DNA of 64,000 nucleotides from Devosia indica (GCF_003056405.1 NZ_PYVZ01000003.1:248001-312000), one strand, 5' to 3'; numbered from the stretch's first letter, positions 35,340-45,270 are shown. The notes: generated by a model from the letters alone, not told the origin. Program-made: numbers and translations.

Positions 35340-37640
35340 CTATTGCAGCAGATTGCCGATTGGCACGGCGCCGGAATAGCCGACATCAAGGCCCGCCGGG
35401 GCAAGCAGGCGGAAGGTGGCGGTGGCGCGAAGATCATTGGGCGAGCTGTGCGTTGGCCCAGTGCGTGTGACATTGCCTGACACGACGAGATAGCCGTCAT
35501 TATAGGTCAGGCCACCACCGACTTGCAGGAAACTGTTGGCGGCCAGATCCCAATAGGCGTTGCCGCTAGCACTCCAATATTCGGCAACTGGAACGCTCGC
35601 TTCGACACCGATCTCGTGCATGTCCTTGATGTTCCCCGTCGCCGGCGTTGCCTTGGCGTAGCGGTAATTCAGCGCGCCAGACCAACCGTCCTGCCCGTAG
35701 CTCACGCCCAGACCTGCGCGCGCAATGTCAAAGCTCGTCGTATCAACGTGCAGCTTGGCGCCGGCCTTGAAGGAATTTGCGAGGGCCCCATAGGCACCGA
35801 CCACAGCGTAGGACGCTGCATTTTCCAGACCCGAGCCGACGCCAACCTGCTGCTGATTACCCAAGGCAAAGGCGTTTGTGCCTGCTAGCTGGAAGGATTG
35901 TCCGCCCACCAGCTCAAGATAGCTGCCGTCCATCAGGCTGGCGAGATAACGCCCCCCAAGATTGACGCGCAACCCGGTTTCCTGCCGATCGATACCGGAA
36001 AAGCGATTGTAGCTGAAGATGTTCGTGTCATCGAAGACCAGGCTCTGTGAATCTTCATTGGTGATCCCCGGCGCGGTATTGGAGGCGCCGCGATAGACGA
36101 TCTGGCCAATCGGCTCGACGAGATGGGTCACGCCATTGCCATAGGCAGCCATGGGGTAACGGATGTCGAGCGCCGCAACGGGCGTTGCGCCCAGAAGCGT
36201 TTGGGCGGCCGGCGCCGACGCCAGGCCGCTGCCCCCATCATAGCCGGCCGCGTCCAGCCGCAATCCCAGGAATGGTGTGACCACAGCACCCCCAGCAATC
36301 CACTGGTTCTGCCAGCTCGCCTGTGCCATGCCGTGCACGCGGTTGCCGGCATAACCATAGTCGTAGGGAATGCCATTGACCGTGGTGGTGTAGTCCAGCT
36401 TGCGTGTTATCCCGAGCAAGCGCGCTTCCACGTCCACCCGGCCTGCACCCGGCGGCAAAGCAAAACTGCGTTCGACCCGGATATTGGGGAGTGCAATACC
36501 CTGCTGGTCCCGCACCGAATCCGGGTTCTCGCCCAATATGTTGAACTGTTGGATGCGGGCGTCGACAAAGGTGTCGTCGCTCAAATGCGTTGCGTAGACC
36601 TCATTGACTGCCGAGCGGCGCGGATCGAGCATGTAGTCGGCAAAATAGGCGCTGTCGGTAAACAGCGAATAGGCCGCACCAACCGTCCAGTCCTCCACCG
36701 GCTTGAACTCGCCCGCGGCCTGGATAGCACCACGCCAATCGGTCTGGGCATCGGCAAAGGTAAAGGCCGTCTTGTCGAACTGGTAAAGGCCCGAGGCCTT
36801 GATGCTGAACGAGCCGCGATCAAAGCGCTGGATCCATTCAGCGCCCATCAGGAAGCCCTGGCGGCTCAGAAGGGTCGGCGACAAGATGACATTGGTGTTT
36901 CGGGTCGAATAGACCGTAAAGGGCACCTCTGCCTTGACCCCGGTCTTTTCGCTGTAGCCCAGAGTGGGCTTTGGGATTGTATCGAGCGCGTCATTGCTCA
37001 GGTCCGGCAGCCAGAGATAGGGCAGCCAGGCGACGGGGACACCCAGCAAGGCCAGGCTCGGCTGTTCCAAAGTGAGAGAATTGTCCTCGGCGTTCTGGAC
37101 GATCCTGGCGGCGCTGATCGACCAGCCGATGCGCTGGCCGGATGGCCCAACGCAATCGCCACAGGGGGCATATTGCGCATTGGTGAGGATCGAATTGAGC
37201 ACCTGATCGAACTCAGCATCGTCCGCGGTGACACGCGCGCCGTCGCGCCCGGTCAGGGTCATGCTCTCCAGCACAACGCGCTTGAGGCCTTCGGTCAGGT
37301 CAAGGCGGTCGCTCTGCGAGGTGTTGCCGGCCGGGTCGATGACCACGACATTGCCGATGAGTTCCATTTCCGCGTCGGCCCGGCGGTAGACCAGGCGGTC
37401 GCCTGAGAGGGTATAGCCGCTGACGCGCAGCACGACGTCCCCACGAGCCGTGATCTCATTGCGCACTGAGTCAAAGACCAGTTCCTCGGCCTCGACGGCT
37501 GTTGGAGCGGATGGGTCGATTGGCGCAGCAAAAAAATCGTCGGGCAGGAGACCTTGCGCGAATGCAGGCGCACTTGCTGTGGCTGGCAGCAGGGCCAGTG
37601 CACAGGCCCAGCCCAGAATCGCGCCCTTACCGGGTCTCAT
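35340..37640 (-). CDS. lptD: LPS-assembly protein LptD
   Basis: Outer-membrane barrel that inserts lipopolysaccharide. The 766 residues begin with a signal peptide (about 28 residues, ending APAFAQG), then the OstA/LptA-like periplasmic domain (AEELVFDSVRNEITARGDV), the C-x-x-C in YAPCGDCVGPSG, and a long C-terminal beta-barrel. The ATG at 37640 is preferred to a TTG one codon upstream. In related genomes lptD usually sits with lptFG and surA-pdxA-rsmA; here it has only the LptE-like gene, so it may be a second copy. Confidence 0.87.
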   Translation of the reverse strand: MRPGKGAILGWACALALLPATASAPAFAQGLLPDDFFAAPIDPSAPTAVEAEELVFDSVRNEITARGDVVLRVSGYTLSGDRLVYRRADAEMELIGNVVVIDPAGNTSQSDRLDLTEGLKRVVLESMTLTGRDGARVTADDAEFDQVLNSILTNAQYAPCGDCVGPSGQRIGWSISAARIVQNAEDNSLTLEQPSLALLGVPVAWLPYLWLPDLSNDALDTIPKPTLGYSEKTGVKAEVPFTVYSTRNTNVILSPTLLSRQGFLMGAEWIQRFDRGSFSIKASGLYQFDKTAFTFADAQTDWRGAIQAAGEFKPVEDWTVGAAYSLFTDSAYFADYMLDPRRSAVNEVYATHLSDDTFVDARIQQFNILGENPDSVRDQQGIALPNIRVERSFALPPGAGRVDVEARLLGITRKLDYTTTVNGIPYDYGYAGNRVHGMAQASWQNQWIAGGAVVTPFLGLRLDAAGYDGGSGLASAPAAQTLLGATPVAALDIRYPMAAYGNGVTHLVEPIGQIVYRGASNTAPGITNEDSQSLVFDDTNIFSYNRFSGIDRQETGLRVNLGGRYLASLMDGSYLELVGGQSFQLAGTNAFALGNQQQVGVGSGLENAASYAVVGAYGALANSFKAGAKLHVDTTSFDIARAGLGVSYGQDGWSGALNYRYAKATPATGNIKDMHEIGVEASVPVAEYWSASGNAYWDLAANSFLQVGGGLTYNDGYLVVSGNVTRTGPTHSSPNDLRATATFRLLAPAGLDVGYSGAVPIGNLLQ

Positions 37641-37945
37641 CAATGAGCACCCCTAAGGTTCGATGCTTTTGAGCTTCGGGTGGCCATGACCGCACTACGC
37701 CAACGTTAAGAACTCGCAACGCCGTCCCAAGCCGATACGCCCGCGGACGACAAACTAGCCACCAATCTAGGGGCGGGCAATGAAGAATGTGCAAACTCCC
37801 GGGCAATGTGACCGTTGCGCAATGATCCATCGCAAGCATCAGGCATGTTCATTTGAGCACGTTGGGGCGGCAAACCCGCCCATTTGTCGCAAATCTGTAG
37901 TAAAATCAGCCTATGGGCGTGTTCAGATTACCAAGGACACCGTCC
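37641..37945. other. Divergent promoter region between lptD and a GDPD gene
   Basis: About 305 bases without a supportable gene. It contains a short hairpin GGGCGG-caaac-CCGCCC (37865-37881) and, directly after, ATTTGTCGCAAAT (37882-37894), an imperfect palindrome 52 bases before the GDPD start that could be an operator for the DeoR regulator. I see no reliable -35/-10 pair. Confidence 0.4.
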
Positions 37946-38692
37946 ATGACACCTACTCCCCTGCCCGGCCCCGCTCGTCACGAAGTTCAGGCGCATCGCG
38001 GCGCCTCTGCCATAGCCCCGGAAAACACCATTGCTGCTTTTCGCGCTGCCGCAGAGGCCGGCGCGAAATGGGTGGAACTGGATGTTGCGCTGAGCGCCGA
38101 TGGGCAGTTGATCGTCATTCACGATGACAGCGTTGACCGCACCAGCTCGGGCAGCGGGTCGCTGGGCGCGCTCACGCAGAGCGAGATTGCGGCGCTCGAT
38201 GCGGGGAGCTGGTTCAGCCAGGACTATCAAGATGAACGGATCCCGACGCTGGCAGAGACCATTGCCGCGTTGGGCGAGCTGGGTCTGAGCGCCAATGTCG
38301 AAATCAAGCAGCACAAGCACCACAAGTCGCTCGATCAATTGGTAGGAGCCGTACAGGCCGACATCTCGAAACGCTCGGGCGGCACCGAGATCATGATCTC
38401 GAGCTTCGACCCCGAAGCACTCAAGGCCATGCATGCGCTCGAACCCGAGCTGGAAATGGCCATGCTCTGGGGGCGTCCGCCCGAGGACTGGGCCGAGCAA
38501 CTCGCGGCCATCCCGGCAAGCACCATTCACATGCACTTCAAGGCGCTATCGATCGGCATGCTCGAAGAAACGACCAAGCGCGGTATCAAGGTCAGGGCCT
38601 GGACCTGCAATGATCCGATGCAGTTGGTGTCATTCTGGGATGCGGGCCTCACCGGTGTCATTACCGACAATCCCAAGCTCTTTCTGGGATAA
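37946..38692 (+). CDS. Glycerophosphodiester phosphodiesterase
   Basis: A 248-residue GDPD with all classical motifs: AHRGASAIAPENT, VELDVALSADG and IHDDSVDRT. The C-terminus is WTCNDPMQLVSFWDAGLTGVITDNPK. It hydrolyses glycerophosphodiesters to glycerol 3-phosphate and an alcohol. No signal peptide is evident, so it is probably cytoplasmic. AAGGA at 37933-37937 supports the ATG at 37946 over one at 37913. A DeoR-type regulator begins 6 bases after its stop. Confidence 0.9.
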   Translation: MTPTPLPGPARHEVQAHRGASAIAPENTIAAFRAAAEAGAKWVELDVALSADGQLIVIHDDSVDRTSSGSGSLGALTQSEIAALDAGSWFSQDYQDERIPTLAETIAALGELGLSANVEIKQHKHHKSLDQLVGAVQADISKRSGGTEIMISSFDPEALKAMHALEPELEMAMLWGRPPEDWAEQLAAIPASTIHMHFKALSIGMLEETTKRGIKVRAWTCNDPMQLVSFWDAGLTGVITDNPKLFLG

Positions 38693-38698
38693 ATAGGG

Positions 38699-39487
38699 AT
38701 GATGGGGCAAGACACGCTGTCGGATCGGCAACGCGACATCCTGGCCCTGATTGCGGCGGATGGCGCCCAGTATATCGAGCAGTTGGCGGCACGCTATGCG
38801 GTCACGACCCAGACCGTGCGGCGCGACATCAATGCCTTGTGCGATATGGGCTATGCACGGCGGTTCCATGGTGGCGTGGACGCGCCCGTTACCGTGCGGA
38901 ACATCTCGATCAATGCCCGCGCGACTCTCAACAGCGGCGCCAAACAACGCATTGCGCGCCGTATTGCCGCCGATATCGAGCCTGGCTCTACCGTGTTCAT
39001 GGGTATTGGCAGCACGGTGCAGTTCGTAGCCGAAGCCCTGCGGAACCGGGACGATCTTCGCGTCGTCACCAACAATATCGATGTGGCGCTGGCCCTGTGC
39101 AATGCGCCACAGGTGGAAGTGCACATGACGCCGGGGCTGTTGCGGCACAATGACCGGGACGTGGTGGGTTCGGATTCGCTGGCGTTCTTCGAGAAGTTCT
39201 ATGCCACCCATGCCATCGTCGGCGCCGGCGCGCTCGACCCGGAAAAGGGCATTCTGGATTTCAGCTATGCCGAAGCCCAGACCACGACCACGCTGATTGC
39301 CAATTCGCGGGTGCAGTATCTGGCGGCCGATATGAGCAAATGGACGCGTGACGCCTCCGTGCGCGTGGCGCCGTTCAGCCGCATCACCAGCTTTTATACC
39401 GATCAACTGCCAGATGATGGCATGGCATCTGCGGCTCTTCAGGCTGCCGGAACCAATGTGGTGCTTTGCGGCCCGGATGCGGACTAA
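38699..39487 (+). CDS. DeoR/GlpR-family transcriptional regulator
   Basis: A 262-residue repressor with the DeoR winged helix (LSDRQRDILALIAADGAQYIEQLAARYAV, then TTQTVRRDINALCDMG) and the sugar-phosphate sensor domain (MGIGSTVQFVAEAL, VVTNNIDVALAL, VGAGALDPEKGILDF). GlpR-type proteins sense glycerol 3-phosphate. That is the product of the GDPD gene it follows, which supports a glycerol-phosphate role. Confidence 0.88.
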   Translation: MMGQDTLSDRQRDILALIAADGAQYIEQLAARYAVTTQTVRRDINALCDMGYARRFHGGVDAPVTVRNISINARATLNSGAKQRIARRIAADIEPGSTVFMGIGSTVQFVAEALRNRDDLRVVTNNIDVALALCNAPQVEVHMTPGLLRHNDRDVVGSDSLAFFEKFYATHAIVGAGALDPEKGILDFSYAEAQTTTTLIANSRVQYLAADMSKWTRDASVRVAPFSRITSFYTDQLPDDGMASAALQAAGTNVVLCGPDAD

Positions 39488-39500
39488 GCGTAAGTCCTTT

Positions 39501-40232
39501 TCAGGCCAGCACCTGGGCACGATCCAATGCCCGGATCGTTTCAAACAGAATGGCGGCCTGATCTGCATCACCCTGTTCAATCGCGGCGATCAGTGCCTGA
39601 AACTGGCTTACCGAGGCCGCACGATAGTCCGGGCCACTCAGAGCGCCATCGCGCGTCAGGGCCAGCGCGAGGGTCAGTTCGACCACGCCGATGACCGAGC
39701 GCAGCAGCGGATCGCGGCTGGTCTCTGCCAGGACGCCATGGACTTCCAGGCAAGACAGCCCGAATTGCTCGATCGATTCACCGGCTGTTTCCATCTGGTG
39801 GCACCAATATTTGAGCAGGCGTACCTGTTCGGACGTGCGCTGCCGGGCAGCCAGCGCGATCATGGGTGCTTCCAGCGCGGCACGGGACCGGAACAGGCTT
39901 TGGTGAAACTCCGGGTCGGCTGGCGCATCGAAATGCCAGGCCAGCACCTGCGGATCAAAGAAATTCCAGCGGCTGCGTGGTGAAACCCGCGTGCCCACCT
40001 TGGGACGGGCCTCGACCAGCCCCTTGGCCTCGAGCGTTTTGAGCGCCTCACGCAGCACCGTGCGGGAGACGCCATAGGTTTCCATCATCACCGCATCGCT
40101 GGCCAGCACCGAGCCGATCGCGAATTCTCCCGTGACGATAGAATGGCCAATCTCGTTGATGACGAAGGTATGGAAGTTCCGTGCGGCGCGGCGTCCGGAA
40201 AGCGAGCGGATCAACCCGCCGGTCTCGATCAT
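39501..40232 (-). CDS. FadR-subfamily GntR regulator of the ytf operon
   Basis: A 243-residue GntR protein: winged helix (IVTGEFAIGSVLASDAVMMETYGVSRTVLREALKTLEAKGLV region, residues 30-75) and an FCD ligand domain. The sequence TRVSPRSRWNFFDPQVLAWH is typical of regulators of sugar-acid and galactose catabolism in proteobacteria. It is the last gene of the ytfQRT-yjfF unit, 65 bases after yjfF, and probably controls that importer. Confidence 0.87.
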   Translation of the reverse strand: MIETGGLIRSLSGRRAARNFHTFVINEIGHSIVTGEFAIGSVLASDAVMMETYGVSRTVLREALKTLEAKGLVEARPKVGTRVSPRSRWNFFDPQVLAWHFDAPADPEFHQSLFRSRAALEAPMIALAARQRTSEQVRLLKYWCHQMETAGESIEQFGLSCLEVHGVLAETSRDPLLRSVIGVVELTLALALTRDGALSGPDYRAASVSQFQALIAAIEQGDADQAAILFETIRALDRAQVLA

Positions 40233-40297
40233 GTGGAGAGCTTTCGAACACGCCCGGCGCGGCGATCAATCCGCCCCGCCCTCTGCCAGCCATACAT

Positions 40298-41266
40298 TCA
40301 GGACGCTTTCTCTCCCTGCGCAGAGGCAGCAAAAATAAGCCGCTGCAACACGATGAACAGGAACAGCAAGGCCCCGATTACAATCTTGGTCCACCAACTC
40401 GACAGGGATCCGTCGAAAATGATGTAGGTCTGCACCAGCCCCAACAGCATAACCCCGATAAAGGTGCCAAGCACAAAACCATAGCCACCGGTCAACAGGG
40501 TCCCGCCGATCACCACCGCACTGATCGCGTCGAGCTCGACGCCCACGGCGGCCAACGGGTAGCCCGCTGAAGTATAGAGGGAGAAGACGATTCCCGCCAA
40601 GGCGGCCAGCGTGGATGACACCATGTAAACACCGATGGTTGTCCGGGCCACCGGAACGCCCATCAGAGACGCCGAAACCGGATTGCCGCCAAGTGCATAG
40701 ACATAGGAGCCAAAGCGTGTCCGATGCGCGACCAGGGCCCCGACGATAAAGACAGCGACCATCAGCAAGCCGATGAAGCTCAACCGTCCTCCGCCCGGCA
40801 GGCGAATGATGAGATCGGATATCCAGTCGTAAAACTCGTGGTTCACCGGCACGGAGTCCTGCGTGATGACGGAGGCACCGCCACGGGCCAGGAACATGCC
40901 TGCCAGTGTGACAATGAAGGCCGGTACCTGCAGGTAGTGGACCGCGAGGCCCATCCCGGCGCCAAAGCTGGCAGCGACAGCAAGGGACAGGGCAAAAGCG
41001 GCAAGCGGATGCCAGCCGGCCCAGGCGATCAACACCGCGACCAGCACGCCGGTAAAGCCGATGACCGCGCCGACCGACAGGTCGATACCACCTGAGATGA
41101 TGACGAAGGTCATGCCCACCGCAGTAATGCCGAGAAAGGCATTGTCAGTCAGGAAATTGCCCAAGACGCGCGTGGAGAACATGGACGGGAATTGCATGAC
41201 CGCCAGAGCATAGGCGATGGCGAAGATGACGGCCGTGGCGACCAGCGGACGAAGGCTGCGGCTCAT
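40298..41266 (-). CDS. yjfF: Sugar ABC permease, YjfF-like
   Basis: A 322-residue CUT2 (BPD_transp_2) permease with about eight to ten hydrophobic segments. It has the family stretch LGITAVGMTFVIISGGIDLSVGA and the ELDAISAVVIGGTLLTGGYG loop near the C-terminus. It overlaps ytfT by four bases. In E. coli YjfF and YtfT form the galactofuranose channel. Confidence 0.88.
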   Translation of the reverse strand: MSRSLRPLVATAVIFAIAYALAVMQFPSMFSTRVLGNFLTDNAFLGITAVGMTFVIISGGIDLSVGAVIGFTGVLVAVLIAWAGWHPLAAFALSLAVAASFGAGMGLAVHYLQVPAFIVTLAGMFLARGGASVITQDSVPVNHEFYDWISDLIIRLPGGGRLSFIGLLMVAVFIVGALVAHRTRFGSYVYALGGNPVSASLMGVPVARTTIGVYMVSSTLAALAGIVFSLYTSAGYPLAAVGVELDAISAVVIGGTLLTGGYGFVLGTFIGVMLLGLVQTYIIFDGSLSSWWTKIVIGALLFLFIVLQRLIFAASAQGEKAS

Positions 41267-42261
41267 TTGCTGGTCTCCCGGACAGGCATGCGCGTTGGCA
41301 TGATGCGGCTTGCCAAAGGCGACTGGATGATGAGGACAAGGAAGATCAAGGCAGCCTTGACGATCAGATTGAATTCGGGCGGAAAGCCTGAGACCAGAAT
41401 ACCGGTGTTCATGGCCTGGATGATGAGGGCGCCCAGCACCGCAAGGGGGACGGAGAAACGCCCTCCCAGGAGCGAAGTCCCGCCAATGACCACGGCCAGA
41501 ATGGCATCCAGTTCAAGCCAGAGGCCGGCATTATTGGCATCGGCGCCGCGAATGTCGCCGGCGACAATGATGCCCGCAATTGCCGCGCAAACGCCGGACA
41601 GGCCATAGACATAGAGCAGCAGCATGCGGCTGCGAATGCCCGCGAGGCTCGCGGCCGCCCGGTTGACACCAACGGCCTCGATAAAAAGACCCAGGGCGGT
41701 CTTGCGCACCAACAGCGTCACCAGCACCAGAAGGGCCAGGGCTATGACCGCCGCCATGGGAAAGCCGAGGAATGAGCCGGTGCCAATAAAGATCAGCACA
41801 GGGTCGGTGAAGGTGACGATGAAACCTTCGGTGATGAGCTGGGCAATACCGCGCCCGGCCACCATGAGCACCAGGGTTGCCACAATGGGCTGAATGTCGA
41901 GCACAGCGACGAGGAAACCGTTCCAGAGGCCACAGGCGAGGCCAACCGCGAGCGCGGCGGCAACAGCGACGGGTGCTGGATAACCGGCCACCACCAATGT
42001 CGCAGCCACCGCGCCCGCCATGGCCATCACCGCGCCGACCGAAAGATCGACACCCTTAGTGGCGATGACACCCACCATGCCAATGGCCAGAATGGCCACC
42101 GGCGCGCCCCTGTTAAGCACATCGATCAAGCTGCCAAAGAGCCGCCCGTCTTGCCAAGTTATGCGGAAGAAATTGGGGAACAGCAACCAGTTAATCAACA
42201 AAACGCCAACCAAGGCCAGCAATTGCGGATTGGCGAGACGAGACAGAATACGCCGCGTCAT
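41263..42261 (-). CDS. ytfT: Sugar ABC permease, YtfT-like
   Basis: A 332-residue CUT2 permease. Family motifs are APVAILAIGMVGVIATKGVDLSVGAV and LELDAILAVVIGGTSLLGGRF. It overlaps ytfR by four bases on one side and yjfF by four on the other. Confidence 0.88.
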   Translation of the reverse strand: MTRRILSRLANPQLLALVGVLLINWLLFPNFFRITWQDGRLFGSLIDVLNRGAPVAILAIGMVGVIATKGVDLSVGAVMAMAGAVAATLVVAGYPAPVAVAAALAVGLACGLWNGFLVAVLDIQPIVATLVLMVAGRGIAQLITEGFIVTFTDPVLIFIGTGSFLGFPMAAVIALALLVLVTLLVRKTALGLFIEAVGVNRAAASLAGIRSRMLLLYVYGLSGVCAAIAGIIVAGDIRGADANNAGLWLELDAILAVVIGGTSLLGGRFSVPLAVLGALIIQAMNTGILVSGFPPEFNLIVKAALIFLVLIIQSPLASRIMPTRMPVRETSK

Positions 42262-43775
42262 GCGAGCTCCTCATCGCGGTGATTGGCGATCGCCTGCACG
42301 ATGACGCCGGGATTGATATTCTCGCCATTGAGTTCGGCGACCATTTCGCGGTCCCGCATCACCACAATGCGGGTGGAATATGCCACAACCTCATCGAGCT
42401 CGGAGGAGATGACCACGAGGGCCAGCCCTTCGTCCCGCAGCCGATTGATGGTGCGGACAATCTCGGCATGGGCCCCGACATCAATGCCGCGGGTCGGCTC
42501 GTCGAGAATGAGAAAGGCCGGGTCGGTGGCGAGCCAGCGCGAGAGGATAACCTTTTGCTGGTTACCACCCGAAAGCAGCTTGATCGGCATATCGAGGGAA
42601 GCGGCGCGAATATCCATGGATTCGCCAAACCGACCGGCAATCTCCATCTGTTCGTCGCGATTGAGCGCGCTGAACCAGCCCAGCTTGCCCTGCAGCGCAA
42701 TGATAATGTTTTCGCGGACTGACAAATCACCAAATATGCCTTCGGCCTTGCGGTCTTCGGGGCAGAAGCCGAAGCCATGCCGGATGGCATCGGTCGGGCG
42801 GGCGATGGTGGTCCTGGTGCCGGCAATGGAGACTTCACCCTCATCGGCGGCATCGGCGCCAAACATGATGCGGGCCATTTCCGTGCGGCCGGAACCGAGA
42901 AGGCCCGCGACGCCAATCACCTCGCCCTTGTGAATGGTGAGATTGAACGGATGCACGCTGCGCTTGCGGCCATATTGGGAGTAATCGAGCAGGACATCGC
43001 CCATGGGACGTGCATCCTCGACGCCGGTTGCACCGGAGAAGGCAACGTCCTTGCCCAGCATCAGGCGCACCACGTCGGTGCGGCTCATTGCGTCCAGCGC
43101 CCGGGTCTCGATCAGCTTGCCATTACGCAGGATGGTCACCCGGTCGGCGACGGCAAAGACCTGATCCAGAAAGTGGGTGATGAAGACGACGGCCAAACCC
43201 CGAGCCTTGAGGTCGCGGATAATCTCGAACAGGCGCTCCACCTCGTTGCGGTCGAGGCTCGCCGTAGGCTCGTCCAGGATCAGCACCTTGCCCGAGAGTT
43301 CGACGGCACGGGCGATTGCGACGATCTGCTGCACCGCGACCGAATAGGCGCCCAGTTCACTCGATGGGTCGATCTCAAGGCCGTAGCGCCTGAGGATGCC
43401 ACGGGACTCCCGTTCCATCTTCCGGCGATCAACCAGACCGAAACGCGTGGGTTGATGGCCAAGGAAGAGATTTTCGGCAACGGAGCGGTTGGGCAGGAGA
43501 TTGACCTCCTGATAGACGGTGCCGATACCGTGGGTCTGGGCCTGCTGCGGATTGTCCAGATGGATCGGCGCGCCGTCGGCCAGCACCTGGCCGCCATCGG
43601 GTTGGTAGGCGCCAGTGAGAATCTTGATCAGGGTTGACTTCCCGGCACCGTTTTCGCCCAGGAGCGCGTGGACCTCACCGGCTCGCAGGCCGAAATCCAC
43701 CGCGTCGAGCGCCACGTGATTGCCGAAAATCTTGACGATGCCGCGCGCTTCGAGCGCGTATTGCTCATCAGGCAT
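42258..43775 (-). CDS. ytfR: Sugar ABC ATP-binding protein, YtfR-like
   Basis: A 505-residue double ATPase of the CUT2 class (RbsA/MglA/YtfR). Domain 1 has GENGAGKST, YSVAVQQIVAIARA and ILDEPTASLD. Domain 2 keeps LLGSGRTEMAR as the degenerate Walker A, LSGGNQQKVILSRW and ILDEPTRGIDVGAH. Gene order ytfQ-ytfR-ytfT-yjfF matches the E. coli galactofuranose importer. Confidence 0.92.
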   Translation of the reverse strand: MPDEQYALEARGIVKIFGNHVALDAVDFGLRAGEVHALLGENGAGKSTLIKILTGAYQPDGGQVLADGAPIHLDNPQQAQTHGIGTVYQEVNLLPNRSVAENLFLGHQPTRFGLVDRRKMERESRGILRRYGLEIDPSSELGAYSVAVQQIVAIARAVELSGKVLILDEPTASLDRNEVERLFEIIRDLKARGLAVVFITHFLDQVFAVADRVTILRNGKLIETRALDAMSRTDVVRLMLGKDVAFSGATGVEDARPMGDVLLDYSQYGRKRSVHPFNLTIHKGEVIGVAGLLGSGRTEMARIMFGADAADEGEVSIAGTRTTIARPTDAIRHGFGFCPEDRKAEGIFGDLSVRENIIIALQGKLGWFSALNRDEQMEIAGRFGESMDIRAASLDMPIKLLSGGNQQKVILSRWLATDPAFLILDEPTRGIDVGAHAEIVRTINRLRDEGLALVVISSELDEVVAYSTRIVVMRDREMVAELNGENINPGVIVQAIANHRDEELA

Positions 43776-43862
43776 GTGCCCTCCCCTGCCTGTGGGCAGT
43801 CTGCACTAAACTTTCAATGGCGTCATGGCCCGCCATGATAAGCCATTTCCATGTTGGGCCAC

Positions 43863-43884
43863 CCGGCCCGCGAGATTGGGCCGG
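43863..43884 (-). terminator. Hairpin between ytfQ and ytfR
   Basis: CCGGCCC and GGGCCGG form a 7-bp perfect stem with an 8-base loop in the 165-base gap after ytfQ. There is no T-run. Probably a stability hairpin raising ytfQ expression above the rest of the operon. Confidence 0.5.
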
Positions 43885-43940
43885 ATGGTGAGGATGCTGA
43901 AGGCTCAGCGGGTTATCGGCAGTGCCGCATGGCCCGCTAT

Positions 43941-44912
43941 TTAGTAGCCGAGGTCCTTGCGGCGCTCATATTCGCCCTGCGGGTCATCGGCAGCCGTGTA
44001 GAGCTTGGATTCGGTGATGATGAACTTCTCGGGCATGGTGCCATCGGCCCAGTAGGCGGCCAGGGCATCAAAGGCCGGACCGGCCATGTTGGGGGTCAAT
44101 TCGACCGTGGCATTGGCTTCGCCCGCGGCAATGGCGGTGAAGATATCTGGCACGGCGTCGATTGAGACGACCAGAATATCTTCGCCCGGCGCAAGGCCAG
44201 CGTCCTTGATGGCCTGGATGGCCCCCACGGCCATATCGTCATTATGGGCATAAACCGCACAGATATCGGCGCCGCCATTGGACGATTTGAGGAAAGCTTC
44301 CATCACCTCCTTGCCCTTGGAGCGGGTGAAGTCGCCGGTCTGGCTCTGGGCGATGGTGATGTTGGACGCATCGGCGATGGCCTCTTCGAAGCCCTGCTTG
44401 CGGTTGATGGCCGGGCTCGACCCCACGGTGCCCTGCAACTCGACGACATTGCACTCTTCGCCTGCCACTTCATCGACCAGCCACTGGCCCGCCACGCGGC
44501 CTTCAAGCACCTGGTCGGAAGCCACCGAGGTCAGATAAAGATCTTCCGGCGCGTCGATGCCACGATCAAGCAGCACGACCGGAATTTCGGCTTCCTTGGC
44601 TTCGCTCAGCACGTCTTCCCAACCGGTGGCAACAACGGGTGCGACCAGAATGGCGTCAACGCCCTGGGCGATGAAACCGCGAATGGCCTTGATCTGGTTT
44701 TCCTGCTTCTGCTGTGCGTCGGCAAATTTGAGGTCGACACCGCGCTCTTCGGCCTGCTGGCGGGTCACGGATGTCTCGGCGGCGCGCCAACCGGATTCAG
44801 AACCGATTTGCGAAAAGCCGATGACCTTGCCGGAGATGTCCTGCGCCAGGGCACCCGAAGACAAAGCGGTAGCGAGGCCTGCCGCGAGGGCAAGCTTGGT
44901 TATGATGTTCAC
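43941..44912 (-). CDS. ytfQ: Galactofuranose-type sugar-binding protein YtfQ
   Basis: A 323-residue periplasmic binding protein: signal peptide NIITKLALAAGLATALSSGA, mature start DISGKVIGFSQIGSESGWR, which is the YtfQ signature, and VYAHNDDMAVGAIQAIKDAG. YtfQ binds furanose forms of galactose or arabinose. The GTG at 44912 is chosen because GGAGG lies 8 bases before it and the signal peptide begins there; the frame is open further upstream without a signal. Confidence 0.9.
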   Translation of the reverse strand: MNIITKLALAAGLATALSSGALAQDISGKVIGFSQIGSESGWRAAETSVTRQQAEERGVDLKFADAQQKQENQIKAIRGFIAQGVDAILVAPVVATGWEDVLSEAKEAEIPVVLLDRGIDAPEDLYLTSVASDQVLEGRVAGQWLVDEVAGEECNVVELQGTVGSSPAINRKQGFEEAIADASNITIAQSQTGDFTRSKGKEVMEAFLKSSNGGADICAVYAHNDDMAVGAIQAIKDAGLAPGEDILVVSIDAVPDIFTAIAAGEANATVELTPNMAGPAFDALAAYWADGTMPEKFIITESKLYTAADDPQGEYERRKDLGY

Positions 44913-45270
44913 AATGAAGTCCTCCCAAATGCCGCCCGGCGTATTCGCTTCAGGCGGTATGGGGACGCTATATAAAGTACTATTATATGTAAAGATCAAA
45001 TTTCTGGTGGTACGATCGACCCTCGCGCCCGCCTTTTCAGAACGTTCAAAATCCCAGGAATTCGGGGACTAATGCGTTGTCGGGATGTCCCTGTGCGGCG
45101 CTGCTCCGAAAAAGCAAAAACACTGTTCCATTGTGCGCGCATTGGCTGCATTCTTGGCCCGACTTGGGGGGAAATCGGGAAGATCCAAGCGAGGCGCGCC
45201 AGGCGGTGCGCGACAGGTGTGAAGGCGCCATCCCCATTGCGCACGACTTCGGCGAGGACAGGGAATTTCA
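44913..45270. promoter_or_regulatory. Divergent promoter region between ytfQ and a LacI gene
   Basis: The 358-base gap has no supportable gene. Around 44967-44992 it is strikingly AT-rich for this genome (TATATAAAGTACTATTATA) with an AGTACT core, a probable promoter/operator for ytfQ. The remainder shows no strong palindrome. Confidence 0.45.
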
